From Streptomyces sp. WAC08241 (GTDB lineage: Bacteria > Actinomycetota > Actinomycetes > Streptomycetales > Streptomycetaceae), in assembly GCA_007858575.1 (NCBI GenBank), contig CP042279.1:6169001-6233000 (forward strand): a stretch of 64,000 nt of DNA. The letters run 5' to 3'. The notes beneath the pieces are model-generated. The model had not been told where the DNA came from. It ran no database searches and worked only from the letters and a program-made list of their open reading frames with translations. This document shows, piece by piece, positions 8,926-17,624 of this stretch. Position 1 is the stretch's first letter. Each line of letters starts with the position of its first letter. A program made the translations under genes and the position numbers.

Positions 8926-10441
8926 TCACTTGGTGGTGGGGGTGCGGAGGAAGAGGGTGGTGGTGAGGGCGGTGAGGAGGACGAGGGCGGTGTTGACGGC
9001 GATGGCGGTGTGGATGCCGCCGAGGATGCCGGTGAGGGTGGTGGTGGTCATGGCGCCGGTGGCGATGGCGCTCATGACGGGGGTGCCCATGGTGATGCCG
9101 ATCTGCTGGCTCATGGTGGCAAGGCCGGTGGCCATGCCCTGTTCGTGGTCGGGCAGGCCGCTGGTGGCGGTGACCATGAAGCCGACGATCAGGAGCATGT
9201 TGCCGACGCCGCCGATGAAGGTGGCCGGGAGCATCAGGGCCAGGCCGGTGGTGGTGTTGGTGCCCAGGGCCAGGAGGGCGGCGGTGGCGGCGGTCTGGAT
9301 GAGGGCGCCGGTGATCAGGGTGGTGCGGGTGGAGGTGCGGGCGATGACGCGGGGGCCAGGGTGCCGCCCAGGACGGTGCCCAGTCCCAGGACGCCGAAGG
9401 AGAGGCCGGCGGCCAGGGGGAGAAGCCGAGGACTTGCTGGAGGTAGAGGGTCAGGAGGAAGACGAGGGAGGTTTCGGTGACGAAGGCCAGGACGCCGGCG
9501 ATGTTGCCCCAGGCCACGGTGCGCCGTCGCAGGACGGTGACGGGGACCAGGGGGCGGGGAGGTGCGCTCGATGAAGTAGAAGGCGATCAGGAGCAGCACA
9601 CCTGCGGCCAGGGCGCCGAGGGCGGGCAGGTGGGTCCAGCCGTGTTCGCCGGCCTGGGTGAAGCCGAAGACGACGGCCAGCAGGCCCAGGGTGACGCTGA
9701 GGGCGCCGGGCAGGTCCAGGCGGGGGCGCTGCTGGGGGCGGGACTCGGCGATGACCATGGGGGCGATGATCAGGACGGCGGCGGCGACGGGCACGTTGAT
9801 GAAGAAGGCCCAGCGCCAGGACAGCAGGTCGGTCAGGACGCCGCCGAGGATGGCGCCGGTGGTGAACCCGGCCGACATCAGCGCGCCGTTGAGTCCCAGG
9901 GCCTTTTCCCGCAGGGGGCCTTCGGGAAGGAGGTGGTCAGCAGGGACAGGCCGGCCGGGGTGACCGCGGCGGTGGCCAGGCCCTGGAAGATCCGGGCCAC
10001 GATCAAAACCTCGGGGCTGGTGGCAAGGCCCCGGCCAGGGAGGTAAGGCCCAGGACGGCCAGGCCGCCCAGGAACAGGCGGCGCCGGCCGAAGAGGTCGG
10101 CCACCCGGCCGAACATCAGGGTGAAACCGGCCGCGCACAGGGCGAACGCGGTCGCGATCCACTGCAGGTTCGCCAGCGAGAAGCCCAGCCCCTCACCCAT
10201 CACCGGCAACGCCACGTTCAGGATCGAGAAGTCCACCGCCAGCATGAACTGCGCCACCAGCAGCACACCCAGCGTCAACCGCATCCGCGGCGTCAACCCC
10301 CACCCGAACCACCAGCACCCGAACCCTTACCAGGCTCCCTACCGGCAGAACCGGCAGAACCGGCACCATCAGGAACACCCGCCTTCGGACCCACCGGCCC
10401 CGAAGACGACGCCTCCCCACCACACCATCAACAACAGACAT
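8926..10441 (-). CDS. MFS drug exporter, DHA2 (EmrB/QacA) type, frameshifted
   Basis: Proton-driven drug exporter with about 14 TM helices. ATG 10441 has AAGGGAG at good spacing and gives a ~50-residue Gly/Ala/Ser/Pro-rich cytoplasmic lead (EASSSGPVGPKAGV...) before LTPRMRLTLGVLLVAQFMLAVDFS (TM1). Then come the D-x-x-x-N-V-A-L-P motif, GRVADLFGRRRLF (motif A), SWRWAFFINVPVAAA and a C-terminal LVLLTALTTTLFLRTP. Frames change near 10305, 10030, 9915, 9560, 9420 and 9350. It is divergent from an XRE/MmyB-type regulator; a 10-bp-arm palindrome lies between them. A shorter annotation could start at TTG 10296. Confidence 0.87.
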
Positions 10442-10551
10442 GACAACTCCCTTCGGGGACGAGCGGAAACCGCGACGAAGGAATCGTGTGACGGGAGCCG
10501 CCGCGTACCCAGACCCCAATCGGGACCCCCGCCCGCTGACGGGTCGCGCCC

Positions 10552-10576
10552 TGGGTGGTCATGACGTGACCACCCA
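10552..10576. promoter_or_regulatory. Inverted-repeat operator candidate between exporter and regulator
   Basis: TGGGTGGTCA-tgacg-TGACCACCCA: perfect 10-bp arms around a 5-bp spacer. It lies 111 bp upstream of the minus-strand exporter start and 100 bp upstream of the plus-strand regulator start. Size and symmetry fit a dimeric repressor site. Confidence 0.65.
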
Positions 10577-10675
10577 ACCGGGGAAGCGACCGCGCGGCGG
10601 CTTCGTTGCACAGGAAGGCACCGCCACCGCACCACACCGCACCGCCACCGCACCGATCGACCGGAAGGGCACGTC

Positions 10676-11545
10676 ATGCGCGACTTCTCCGAGCTGAGCG
10701 ACTTCCTCCGCAGCCGCCGGGCCGCCCTGACCCCCGAGGAGATCGGGCTCCCGCAACTGGCGGAGCGCCGCCGGGTCCCCAGGCTGCGCCGCGAGGAGGT
10801 CGCCCTGGCGGCGGGCCTGAGCGTCACGCACTACACCCGGCTCGAACAGGGCCGCACCCAGCAGGTGTCCGACTCCGTCCTGGAGGCGATCGCCCGCACC
10901 CTGCGCCTGACCCCCGACGAGCACTCCCACCTCATGGACCTGGCCCGGCCGGAGAAGTCCGCGTCCCGGCGGGCCCCGGCCGCGCGGCCCGAGTGCGCCG
11001 ACCACGGGGTCCGCCAGCTCATCGACACCTTCGCCGACACCCCGGCGCTCGTCCTCGACCGGCGCAACGACGTCCTCGCCTGGAACGCCATGGGCCACCT
11101 CCTCCTGGCCATGCACCTGGACGCCGACGCGCCCGACCACCCCGCCACCCGGCCCAACCTGACCCGGATGCTCTTCCTGGACGAGCGCGTCCGCGACCTG
11201 TACCCGCGCTGGCACGACGAGGCCCAGCTCGCGGTGGCGTCCCTGCGCCTGGTCGCGGGCCGCTACCCCCACGATAAGCGGCTCGCCGAGCTGGTCGGCG
11301 AACTCATCCTGAACAGCGAGGACTTCGCCGCCCGCTGGGCGCGCCACCCGGTGCGCACTTGTGTCGCGGGAGTCAAGGAGATCGACCACCCGCTCGCCGG
11401 CCCGATGGAGCTCTCCTTCCAGAGCCTCCTGGTCCCCGGCGCGTCCGGGCAGCGCATGATCGCCTACACCGCCCAGGTCGGGACGGGTTCGGAGGCGGCC
11501 CTCCGGCTCCTCGCCGCCACGCTCCAGGTGCCGCACGCGACCTGA
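10676..11545 (+). CDS. XRE-family regulator with MmyB-like ligand-binding domain
   Basis: Intact 289-aa gene with no frameshift. An N-terminal helix-turn-helix is seen at residues ~28-75 (LPQLAERRRVPRLRREEVA, then GLSVTHYTRLEQGR). A MmyB-like C-terminal sensor domain (PF17765 type) follows from ~105: ALVLDRRNDVLAWN, RMLFLDERVRDLY, ELVGELILNSEDFAARWARH and a C-terminal PMELSFQSLLVPG. Family members in Streptomyces usually control a divergent oxidoreductase or transporter and bind fatty-acid-like ligands. ATG 10676 has a GAAGGG SD. It probably represses the divergent DHA2 exporter and itself through the inverted repeat in the 234-bp gap. Confidence 0.92.
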   Translation: MRDFSELSDFLRSRRAALTPEEIGLPQLAERRRVPRLRREEVALAAGLSVTHYTRLEQGRTQQVSDSVLEAIARTLRLTPDEHSHLMDLARPEKSASRRAPAARPECADHGVRQLIDTFADTPALVLDRRNDVLAWNAMGHLLLAMHLDADAPDHPATRPNLTRMLFLDERVRDLYPRWHDEAQLAVASLRLVAGRYPHDKRLAELVGELILNSEDFAARWARHPVRTCVAGVKEIDHPLAGPMELSFQSLLVPGASGQRMIAYTAQVGTGSEAALRLLAATLQVPHAT

Positions 11546-11763
11546 GGGACTTGCCAAAGCCGCCCGCCGTCCCCGCCGCCCGCGCGGACGGCCGGGCCCG
11601 GCCGGACTAACGTCGCTCCGCGGTGCCGCCCGCCCGCCGGTCTCTCCCCCGGCGGGCCGGGCGCCGCAGCCCGTCCGGCCGTCCGCTCCGCACCGCGCGG
11701 AGGCGCCGGCCCCCGTCCCAGCGACCGCGCACCGCTCCGGTGCGCCCATGCCGAGGAGAACGC

Positions 11764-12981
11764 ATGCCCCTGGCGCTTCTGGCCCTTGCCATAGGTGCCT
11801 TCGGCATCGGAACGACAGAGTTCGTGGCCACCGGCATCCTGCCGCAGGTGGCGGAGACCTATGACGTTTCGATCCCGTCGGCCGGGTACCTGGTCACGTC
11901 CTACGCCATCGGCGTGGTCGTCGGTGCCCCCGTCATGACCCTCCTGGGCACCAGGACCTCCAGGAAGACGATGCTCGCCCTGCTCATGGGCGTCTTCGTC
12001 GCCGGAAACGCGCTCTGCGCGGTGGCGCCGGACTTCCCGGTCCTCCTCCTCGGCCGGGTGCTCGCCTCCTTCACCCACGGCGCCTTCTTCGGCATCGGGT
12101 CGGTCGTGGCGGCGGACCTCGTGGCCCCGCACCGCCGCGCCTCCGCCATCTCCATGATGTTCGCCGGACTGACCGTCGCGAACGTCGCGGGCGTCCCGCT
12201 GGGCACCCTGGTCGGGCAGGCGGCCGGATGGCGCGTCACCTTCGTCCTCATCGCGGGCCTCGGCGTCCTGGGGATCCTCGGGATCCTCCGCTTCGTCCCG
12301 GCCGACCGGCGTCCCGAAGCGGTGTCCGTCTCCAGCGAGTTGACCGCCCTGCGCAATCCGCAGGTCGTCCTCGCGATGCTCATGACCGTCCTGGGGTTCG
12401 GCGGGGTCTTCGCCGCCGTCACCTACATCGCGCCGATCCTGACCGAGGTGGCGTCCTTCTCCGCGTCCTCGGTCCCCTGGGTCCTCGCCGTCTTCGGCTG
12501 CGGCCTGGTGCTCGGCAACGTCGTCGGCGGCAGGCTCGCCGACAGGTGGCTCATGCCGATGCTCCGCACCGCCCTGACGCTGCTCTCCGCGACCCTCCTC
12601 CTCTTCTCCTACGTGGCCTCCCACCAGGTCGCCGCCGTGGTCCTGACCTTCCTGGTCGGGGTGTTCGGGTTCGCGACCGTGCCGCCCCTGCAGAAGCGGG
12701 TGCTCGACAACGCGGCGGGGGCGCCGACCCTGGCGTCCTCCCTCAACATCGGCGCCTTCAACCTCGGCAACGCCGTCGCCGCCTGGCTCGGCGGCCTCAC
12801 CATCACCGCCGGCCTCGGCTACGCCTCCGCCCACACGGTCGGGGCGGTCATGGCCGCGGCGGCGCTGCTCACCGCCCTCCTCTCCGGCCGTCTGGAGGCG
12901 CGGCAGAAGCGCGCCGCCCTCCGGCCCGTCCCGCTGCCGGAGACCGCCCGACCCGAAGGAGCCCTCGACCGTGCTTCGTGA
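11764..12981 (+). CDS. MFS transporter, DHA1 family (AraJ/Cmx-like), 12 TM
   Basis: Intact 405-aa transporter. ATG 11764 has GAGGAGAA 4 nt upstream. The N-terminus LALAIGAFGIGTTEFVATGILP is the signature of the AraJ/NepI/Cmx group of DHA1 efflux proteins (sugar, purine-ribonucleoside or chloramphenicol exporters). Further motifs are MTLLGTRTSRKTML, GRVLASFTHGAFFGIGSV and a C-terminal GGLTITAGLGYASAHTVG. The end overlaps the GTG start of the flavin reductase by 11 bp, so the two are translationally coupled. It may export a product made or reduced by the flavin-dependent neighbours. Confidence 0.92.
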   Translation: MPLALLALAIGAFGIGTTEFVATGILPQVAETYDVSIPSAGYLVTSYAIGVVVGAPVMTLLGTRTSRKTMLALLMGVFVAGNALCAVAPDFPVLLLGRVLASFTHGAFFGIGSVVAADLVAPHRRASAISMMFAGLTVANVAGVPLGTLVGQAAGWRVTFVLIAGLGVLGILGILRFVPADRRPEAVSVSSELTALRNPQVVLAMLMTVLGFGGVFAAVTYIAPILTEVASFSASSVPWVLAVFGCGLVLGNVVGGRLADRWLMPMLRTALTLLSATLLLFSYVASHQVAAVVLTFLVGVFGFATVPPLQKRVLDNAAGAPTLASSLNIGAFNLGNAVAAWLGGLTITAGLGYASAHTVGAVMAAAALLTALLSGRLEARQKRAALRPVPLPETARPEGALDRAS

Positions 12982-13467
12982 AGCGACCGACTCCCTGGTG
13001 CGCGACGCCTTCTCCCGGATCGCCTCGACCGTGGCCGTGGTCGGCGTCGCGCACGGGGGCGCCCTCCACGCGATGACCGTGACCTCGTTCGCGTCCCTCT
13101 CGATGGACCCGCCCCGGCTCCTCGTCTGCGTGGCGAAGACCGCCCGCACCCACGCGGCGCTCGCCGCCCGGTCCGCGTTCGCCCTGAACGTGCTGGCCGA
13201 GTGCCAGGAGGGCCGGCGCTCAGGTTCGCCACCTCCGGCGGGCCCGCGTACACGGGCGAGGACCTCCAGCTCGTCGGCGGGGTCCCCGTCGTCCCGGACG
13301 CGGCGGTCACCCTGCTCTGCCACAAGGAGAAGGTGCACGACGAGGGCGACCACGACATCGTCGTCGCCCGGATCACCGCGGTGCACCTCACGGACTCCGC
13401 CCCGCTGCTCCACCACCGCCGGGCCTTCACGGCGGTCGGCACCCCCGCGCGGACCGCCGCCCGCTGA
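12971..13467 (+). CDS. Flavin reductase-like protein (FMN-binding split barrel)
   Basis: About 165 aa. GTG 12971 lies inside the end of the MFS gene. VRDAFSRIASTVAVVGVAHGG, MTVTSFASLSMDPPRLLVCVAKTART and AFALNVL are the flavin_reduct domain blocks (HpaC/ActVB type) that bind FMN and supply reduced flavin to two-component monooxygenases. A frameshift near 13215 separates the C-terminal half (GGVPVVPDAAVTLLCHKEK, HHRRAFTAVG). Possible partner of the LLM oxidoreductase ~6 kb away or of an unlinked monooxygenase. Confidence 0.87.
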
Positions 13468-13530
13468 CGGCGTAGCGCCCGGACGGGCCCGGAGGGCCCC
13501 GCCCCGGTCGACCTGCCGGTCGACCCCCGG

Positions 13531-13560
13531 TTGACCTCCCGAACCGGAGCCGCCTAGCGT
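13531..13560 (+). promoter_or_regulatory. Candidate sigma70-type promoter for the acyl-CoA ligase
   Basis: TTGACC, 18-bp spacer, TAGCGT, ending 39 bp before the GTG start. Matches the HrdB-type consensus (TTGACN / TAGNNT) well. Confidence 0.55.
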
Positions 13561-13598
13561 CGGCGGTCCGACGGGGCGAGCGCGTGGGAGGTGGCCCG

Positions 13599-15228
13599 GT
13601 GGCCGACGGGATCGAGAGGCTGACGGCCGACGGGGCGCCCTTCGCCGTCGCGGACGGGACGTACGCCCACGGGCCGCGCACCCTGCGGGAGTTCGTGGAG
13701 GCGACCTGGGGCTACGGCGACCGGACGTTCCTCGTGCACGAGGGGACGCGGACGACCTACCGGGAGTTCTTCGACGAGGCCTGCGGGCTCGCCCGGCGGC
13801 TCCTCGGCGAGTACGGGCTCGTGCCCGGGGACCGGGTCGTCGTCGCCCTGCGGAACCTGCCCGCCTGGCAGGTCGCCTTCTGGGCCGCCCAGCTCGCCGG
13901 ACTCGTCGCCGTACCGCTCAACGCCTGGTGGACCGAGGACGAGTGCGCGTACGCCCTCGACGACTGCGCGCCCCGCGCGCTGCTGGTCGACGGGGAGCGG
14001 GTCGGGCGGACACGGGCGGGCCCGGGAGCGGAAGGTGCCCGGGATCGTCTTCCACGGCCCGGCCGAGGAGGGCTTCGCCGCGTACGTCCCCGACCGCGAC
14101 CCGTACCTCGGGCTGCCGCCCGTCGACGTGCTCCCCGAGCACGACTCCACGATCGTCTACACCTCCGGCACCACCGGCCGCCCCAAGGGCGCCGTCGCCA
14201 CCACCTCGCGCAGGCCGGGGCGGCCATGAACCCCGGTACTTCGCCGCCGCCGCGGCCCTCGCGCGCGGGGACGTCCCCGGCACCGGGCCCGCGCCCGTGT
14301 CCCTGACCACGTTCCCCTTCTTCCACGTCGCCGCCTTCACCTCGTTCTACGGCGTCATGGCGGCCGGCGGGACCCTGGTGACGATGCGGAAGTGGGACGC
14401 CGGGGAGGCCCTCCGGCTGATCCGGGAGCACCGCGTCACCCACTACGCCGGAGTGCCCACCACCGCCCTCCAACTCCTCGCACGCGCCCGGAGCGAGGCC
14501 GACCCGCTGGAGAGCCTCACCCTGCTCAGCACCGGCGGCGCCCCCGCCCCGCCCGGGATCGTCGCCGGGCTCGCGGAGGCGTACGGGGAGCGGGTCGAGC
14601 CCCGCAACGGCTACGGGCTCACCGAGACCTGCGGCGGGGTCCTGGCGAACTTCGGCGCCGAGTACCGCGCCCACCCCGGCAGCGCCGGCCGGCCCTCGCC
14701 CGTCACCGGGGTGCGGATCGACCGGCCCGACGCGGAGGGCGTGGGGGAGCTGCGGCTGCGCGGGCAGTCCCTGGTCCGCGGGTACTGGGGGACGAGGAGG
14801 CCACCCGCGCCGCCTTCACCGAGGACGGCTGGTTCCGGACCGGGGACCTCGCGCGCGTGGACGCGGACGGGCGGGTCTCCGTCGTCGACCGGCTCACCGA
14901 CATGGTGATCAGGGGCGGCGAGAACGTGTACTGCGTCGAGGTCGAGGCCGCCCTGCACGCGCACCCGGACGTCCTCGACGCCGCCGTGCTCGGCGTCCCC
15001 CACCCGCTCCTCGGCGAGGAGGTCGTGGCCGTCGTGCGGCGGCGCCCCGGCGCGGCGCCGGACGCGGAGGCGCTGCGGGCGCACGTCGGCGGGCGCCTCG
15101 CCGCCTTCAAGGTGCCGTCCCGCGTCCTCGTACGGGAGGAGGAGCTGCCCCGGAACCCGACGGGGAAGATCCTCAAGCGGGAGCTGAGAGGGTGGTTCGA
15201 GGGCCGGGAAGCGCTCAGTTCCGGGTGA
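13599..15228 (+). CDS. AMP-dependent synthetase / acyl-CoA ligase (frameshifted)
   Basis: ANL-superfamily enzyme activating a carboxylic acid as acyl-AMP and then acyl-CoA. GTG 13599 is preferred because GGAGG lies 7 nt upstream; an in-frame GTG exists at 13584. Motifs: STIVYTSGTTGRPKG (P-loop), FPFFHVAAF, NGYGLTET, DGWFRTGDLARVDADG, DRLTDMVIRGGENVYCVEVE and PRNPTGKILKREL with the catalytic Lys. Frames change near 14000, 14215 and 14790. About 540 aa, normal length. The 3' end overlaps the convergent metalloprotease gene by 14 bp. Substrate probably a medium- or long-chain fatty or aryl acid. Confidence 0.9.
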
Positions 15229-16481
15229 CGCGGACCCGGTACGTGCCGTCCGCGTCCTCGTCCAGGACCGTGATCCGGATGCCGTTCGCGCGGTCCGTGA
15301 AGCTCTCGCCCGGCCCGTACGGCGCGTCCGACAGCTCCGCGTGGACGTTGGCGCGGCGCGTGCAGCCGCCGCTCGCCCGCTCGCTGTCGGCGACGGTCAC
15401 CGGGCCGTGGCCGGTGTCGACGTCGGACTCGACCCGGTAGACGAGGACGCCCGTGTCGCACACGGCCGCGTCGTTGCCGCCCGGGCCGCGCACCTCGATG
15501 GCGTACCCGGAGGTGCCGGAGAGGGGACGAAGGCGAGTTTGTGGCCGCCGGGGTCGGCGAGCGGGGTGAGGGCGTACTCGGTGGTGCCGGTGGCCGAGGC
15601 GCAGCTCACCTGCTCGTTGTCGAGCCAGCCCAGCTTCCACTTGTGCCAGCCGAGCAGGTCGTTGTTGGCCCCCAGTCCTCGGACATGATGTCCCAGTGCC
15701 CGACGGAGCCGCCGCCGTCGGCGGTGTAGAGGTCGGCAGGCCGAAGACGTGCCCGTTCTCGTGCGGCAGGACCCGGTAGCCGGTCTCCGCGAAGCTGCCG
15801 GAGCCGTCGTCCTGGCGGCTGTAGACGAAGGACGTGTTGGCCAGCGGCACGCCGTCGGCGTACGGGGCGTCGTCGTTGCCGGAGAAGGTCACGGACAGGA
15901 CGGTGTCGAGGGCCGAGGGCCCGGCGTTCGGCGTCACCAGGACGTTGACCAGGTCGTACGCGCTGAAGTCCACGCGCTCGTCGGCCGCCTTCACGATGTC
16001 CTCGACCAGGGAGCGGTAGCCCGGCTCGTAGGGGAGCCGCGCTCGATCCCGTACGCGGAGAACGCCCGGGGCATCCGCAGCCAGTCGGGTATCGGGGCCT
16101 CGGCCCGGTAGTGCAGGCGGCCGTACGAGCTGACGCGGAACCAGTCGGCGGTCTGCGGGAAGAACTCGCGGAAGCGGCTCATCGCCGTGCCGTCGCCGAC
16201 GGCGTCCGGGAAGTCGACCATCAGGTTGAGGGCCCTGACGAGGCCCGTGGAGCGCACGTACCCCGGCGCGGTGGGCAGCCCTCCGACATCTGCACGCCCA
16301 GCGTCGTGGCGATGCGGCACGGCGCCAACCGGGCGCTGCTCGACGCGGCGGCCACGGGCCCCGCCGAGGCCCGGACGGGCTCGGGGAGGGTGGTGCTCGC
16401 GGAGGCGAGCAGGGTCAGCGAGAGCGTCGTGGTCGCCGCCAGGGCGACGGGTCTGCGTATCCGTCGGCGGGGGTGCTGCAT
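15215..16481 (-). CDS. Secreted M6-family (immune-inhibitor-A-like) metalloprotease, frameshifted
   Basis: ATG 16481 has GGAGAGG. The signal peptide has RRRIRRPVALAATTTLSLTLLAS then ASA; the RR pair is basic but not a clear Tat motif. The mature region has LNLMVDFPDAVGDGTAMS and WFRVSSYGRLHYRAEAP; the zinc motif is LPHENGHVFGLP (HExxH) followed after a shift by the DLYT/WDIMSEDWG region. A C-terminal beta-rich part ends RANGIRITVLDEDADGTYRVRV. Frames change near 16270, 16035, 15735, 15670 and 15530. About 420 aa. Extracellular peptidase; a perfect CRP-type palindrome lies ~150 bp upstream of its start. Confidence 0.82.
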
Positions 16482-16628
16482 GCGTCGCCTCTCCGGTGGG
16501 GGTAGGTCGGCGGACGGGTCCGTCTCCGCGTGCGGGCGGGACCCGTGCTGTGCGATCAGCCTGTGACGGGCGGTCCGGGCGCGCGCGCCGGGTGGCCCGA
16601 TCGTGGGTATTCCGTGAAACGAGGCGTA

Positions 16629-16644
16629 TGTGACTGGGGTCACA
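16629..16644. promoter_or_regulatory. Perfect CRP/FNR-family palindrome
   Basis: TGTGACTGGGGTCACA is TGTGA-N6-TCACA with no mismatch, and also fits GTG-N6-GNCAC reported for Streptomyces Crp. It sits in the 383-bp divergent region between the metalloprotease (start 16481, minus) and the TetR gene (start 16865, plus). Confidence 0.65.
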
Positions 16645-16769
16645 GATCTGGCCGGAAATAACCGGGGAGCGCGTCCCCGTTTACGCCTGTGTCGAGAGAA
16701 GTGGGGAACCTTTCCCCGGATGTGCTCGACCCGCAGGACCGGGCCCCGGAACCGGGCACGGTCCGACGG

Positions 16770-16843
16770 GCCCGACAGGTCCGGCAGGCCCGACAGGCCC
16801 GCCAGACCCGATGACCCCGTGACCCCGTGACCCCATGACCCCG
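16770..16843. repeat. Short tandem repeats upstream of the TetR gene
   Basis: Degenerate copies of GGCCCGACA/GGTCCGGCA at 16770-16811 run into four 8-bp copies of TGACCCCR at 16812-16843, ending 21 nt before the TetR start. No hairpin of note. Confidence 0.85.
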
Positions 16844-16864
16844 TGATTCCGAGGAGGACGTGAC

Positions 16865-17488
16865 GTGACCAGTGACACCGGCACCGCGCCCGCCCGCCGC
16901 GCACCCCGGCCCCGGGCCGACGCCCTGCGCAACCGCGAGCGGATCGTGACGGCGGCCCGCGAGATGTTCGTCGAGTTCGGCGCCCAGGTGCCGTACGACG
17001 AGATCGCCCGCCGCGCCGGCGTCGGCAACGCCACGCTCTACCGGAACTTCCCCGAGCGCGACGACCTCGTCCGCGAGGTCGTCCTCTCGCTCCTGGCCCG
17101 CGTCACCGAGCTCGCCGAGCGGGCCGCCGCGGAGGAGGACGACACCTTCGCCGCCCTCCGGCGCTTCGTCCACGGCGCCGCCGACGAGCGCGTCGGCGCC
17201 CTCTGCCCCATGCTCGACGGAGGCTTCGACAAGGACCATCCCGATCTGGTGGCCGAGCGCGAGCGGCTCGAAGAGGCCGTCCAGGGCCTCGTCGACCGGG
17301 CGCAGCGGGCCGGCTGGCTCCGCACCGACGTCGGCGTCGGGGACCTGATGGTGGCGGTCTCCCAGCTCACCCGCCCGCTGCCGGGCACCGCCTGCGCCGC
17401 CTTCGCCCCGTTCGTCCGCCGCCACCTGCAGGTGTTCCTCGACGGCCTGAGGCGCCCGCGCGCTCCGAGCTGCCCGGAGCGGCCGTGA
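16865..17488 (+). CDS. TetR/AcrR-family repressor
   Basis: Intact 207 aa. GTG 16865 has GAGGACG. The N-terminal HTH is at residues ~22-65 (RERIVTAAREMFVEFGAQVPYDEIARRAGVGNATLYRNF). The C-terminal ligand/dimer domain (residues ~75-200) includes GAADERVGALCPMLDGG and VGVGDLMVAVSQLTRPLPG. It lies 136 bp upstream of a DHA2 exporter in the same direction, with a 6-4-6 palindrome between, so it probably represses that exporter. Confidence 0.92.
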   Translation: MTSDTGTAPARRAPRPRADALRNRERIVTAAREMFVEFGAQVPYDEIARRAGVGNATLYRNFPERDDLVREVVLSLLARVTELAERAAAEEDDTFAALRRFVHGAADERVGALCPMLDGGFDKDHPDLVAERERLEEAVQGLVDRAQRAGWLRTDVGVGDLMVAVSQLTRPLPGTACAAFAPFVRRHLQVFLDGLRRPRAPSCPERP

Positions 17489-17532
17489 CCCTGGAGGACC
17501 TGAGACGCGACTCCTGCCCGTCGTGACCCTTT

Positions 17533-17548
17533 CGTAGGTCCTCCTACG
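17533..17548. promoter_or_regulatory. Palindrome, possible TetR operator
   Basis: CGTAGG-TCCT-CCTACG lies in the gap between the TetR gene and the exporter, about 77 bp before the exporter ATG. A self-complementary GGGCGCCC pair follows. Confidence 0.4.
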
Positions 17549-17624
17549 GGGCGCCCCCTCCCCGGGCGCCCGCACAGACTTACGTCCCTTTTCCGTCAGT
17601 ACGCACCAAGAGGTGGCTCCACCC

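Noticed and set aside
13483..13499. GGGCCC-GGA-GGGCCC as terminator after the flavin reductase
   Set aside because: GGGCCC is self-complementary and the element is very short; cannot be told from background GC repeats.
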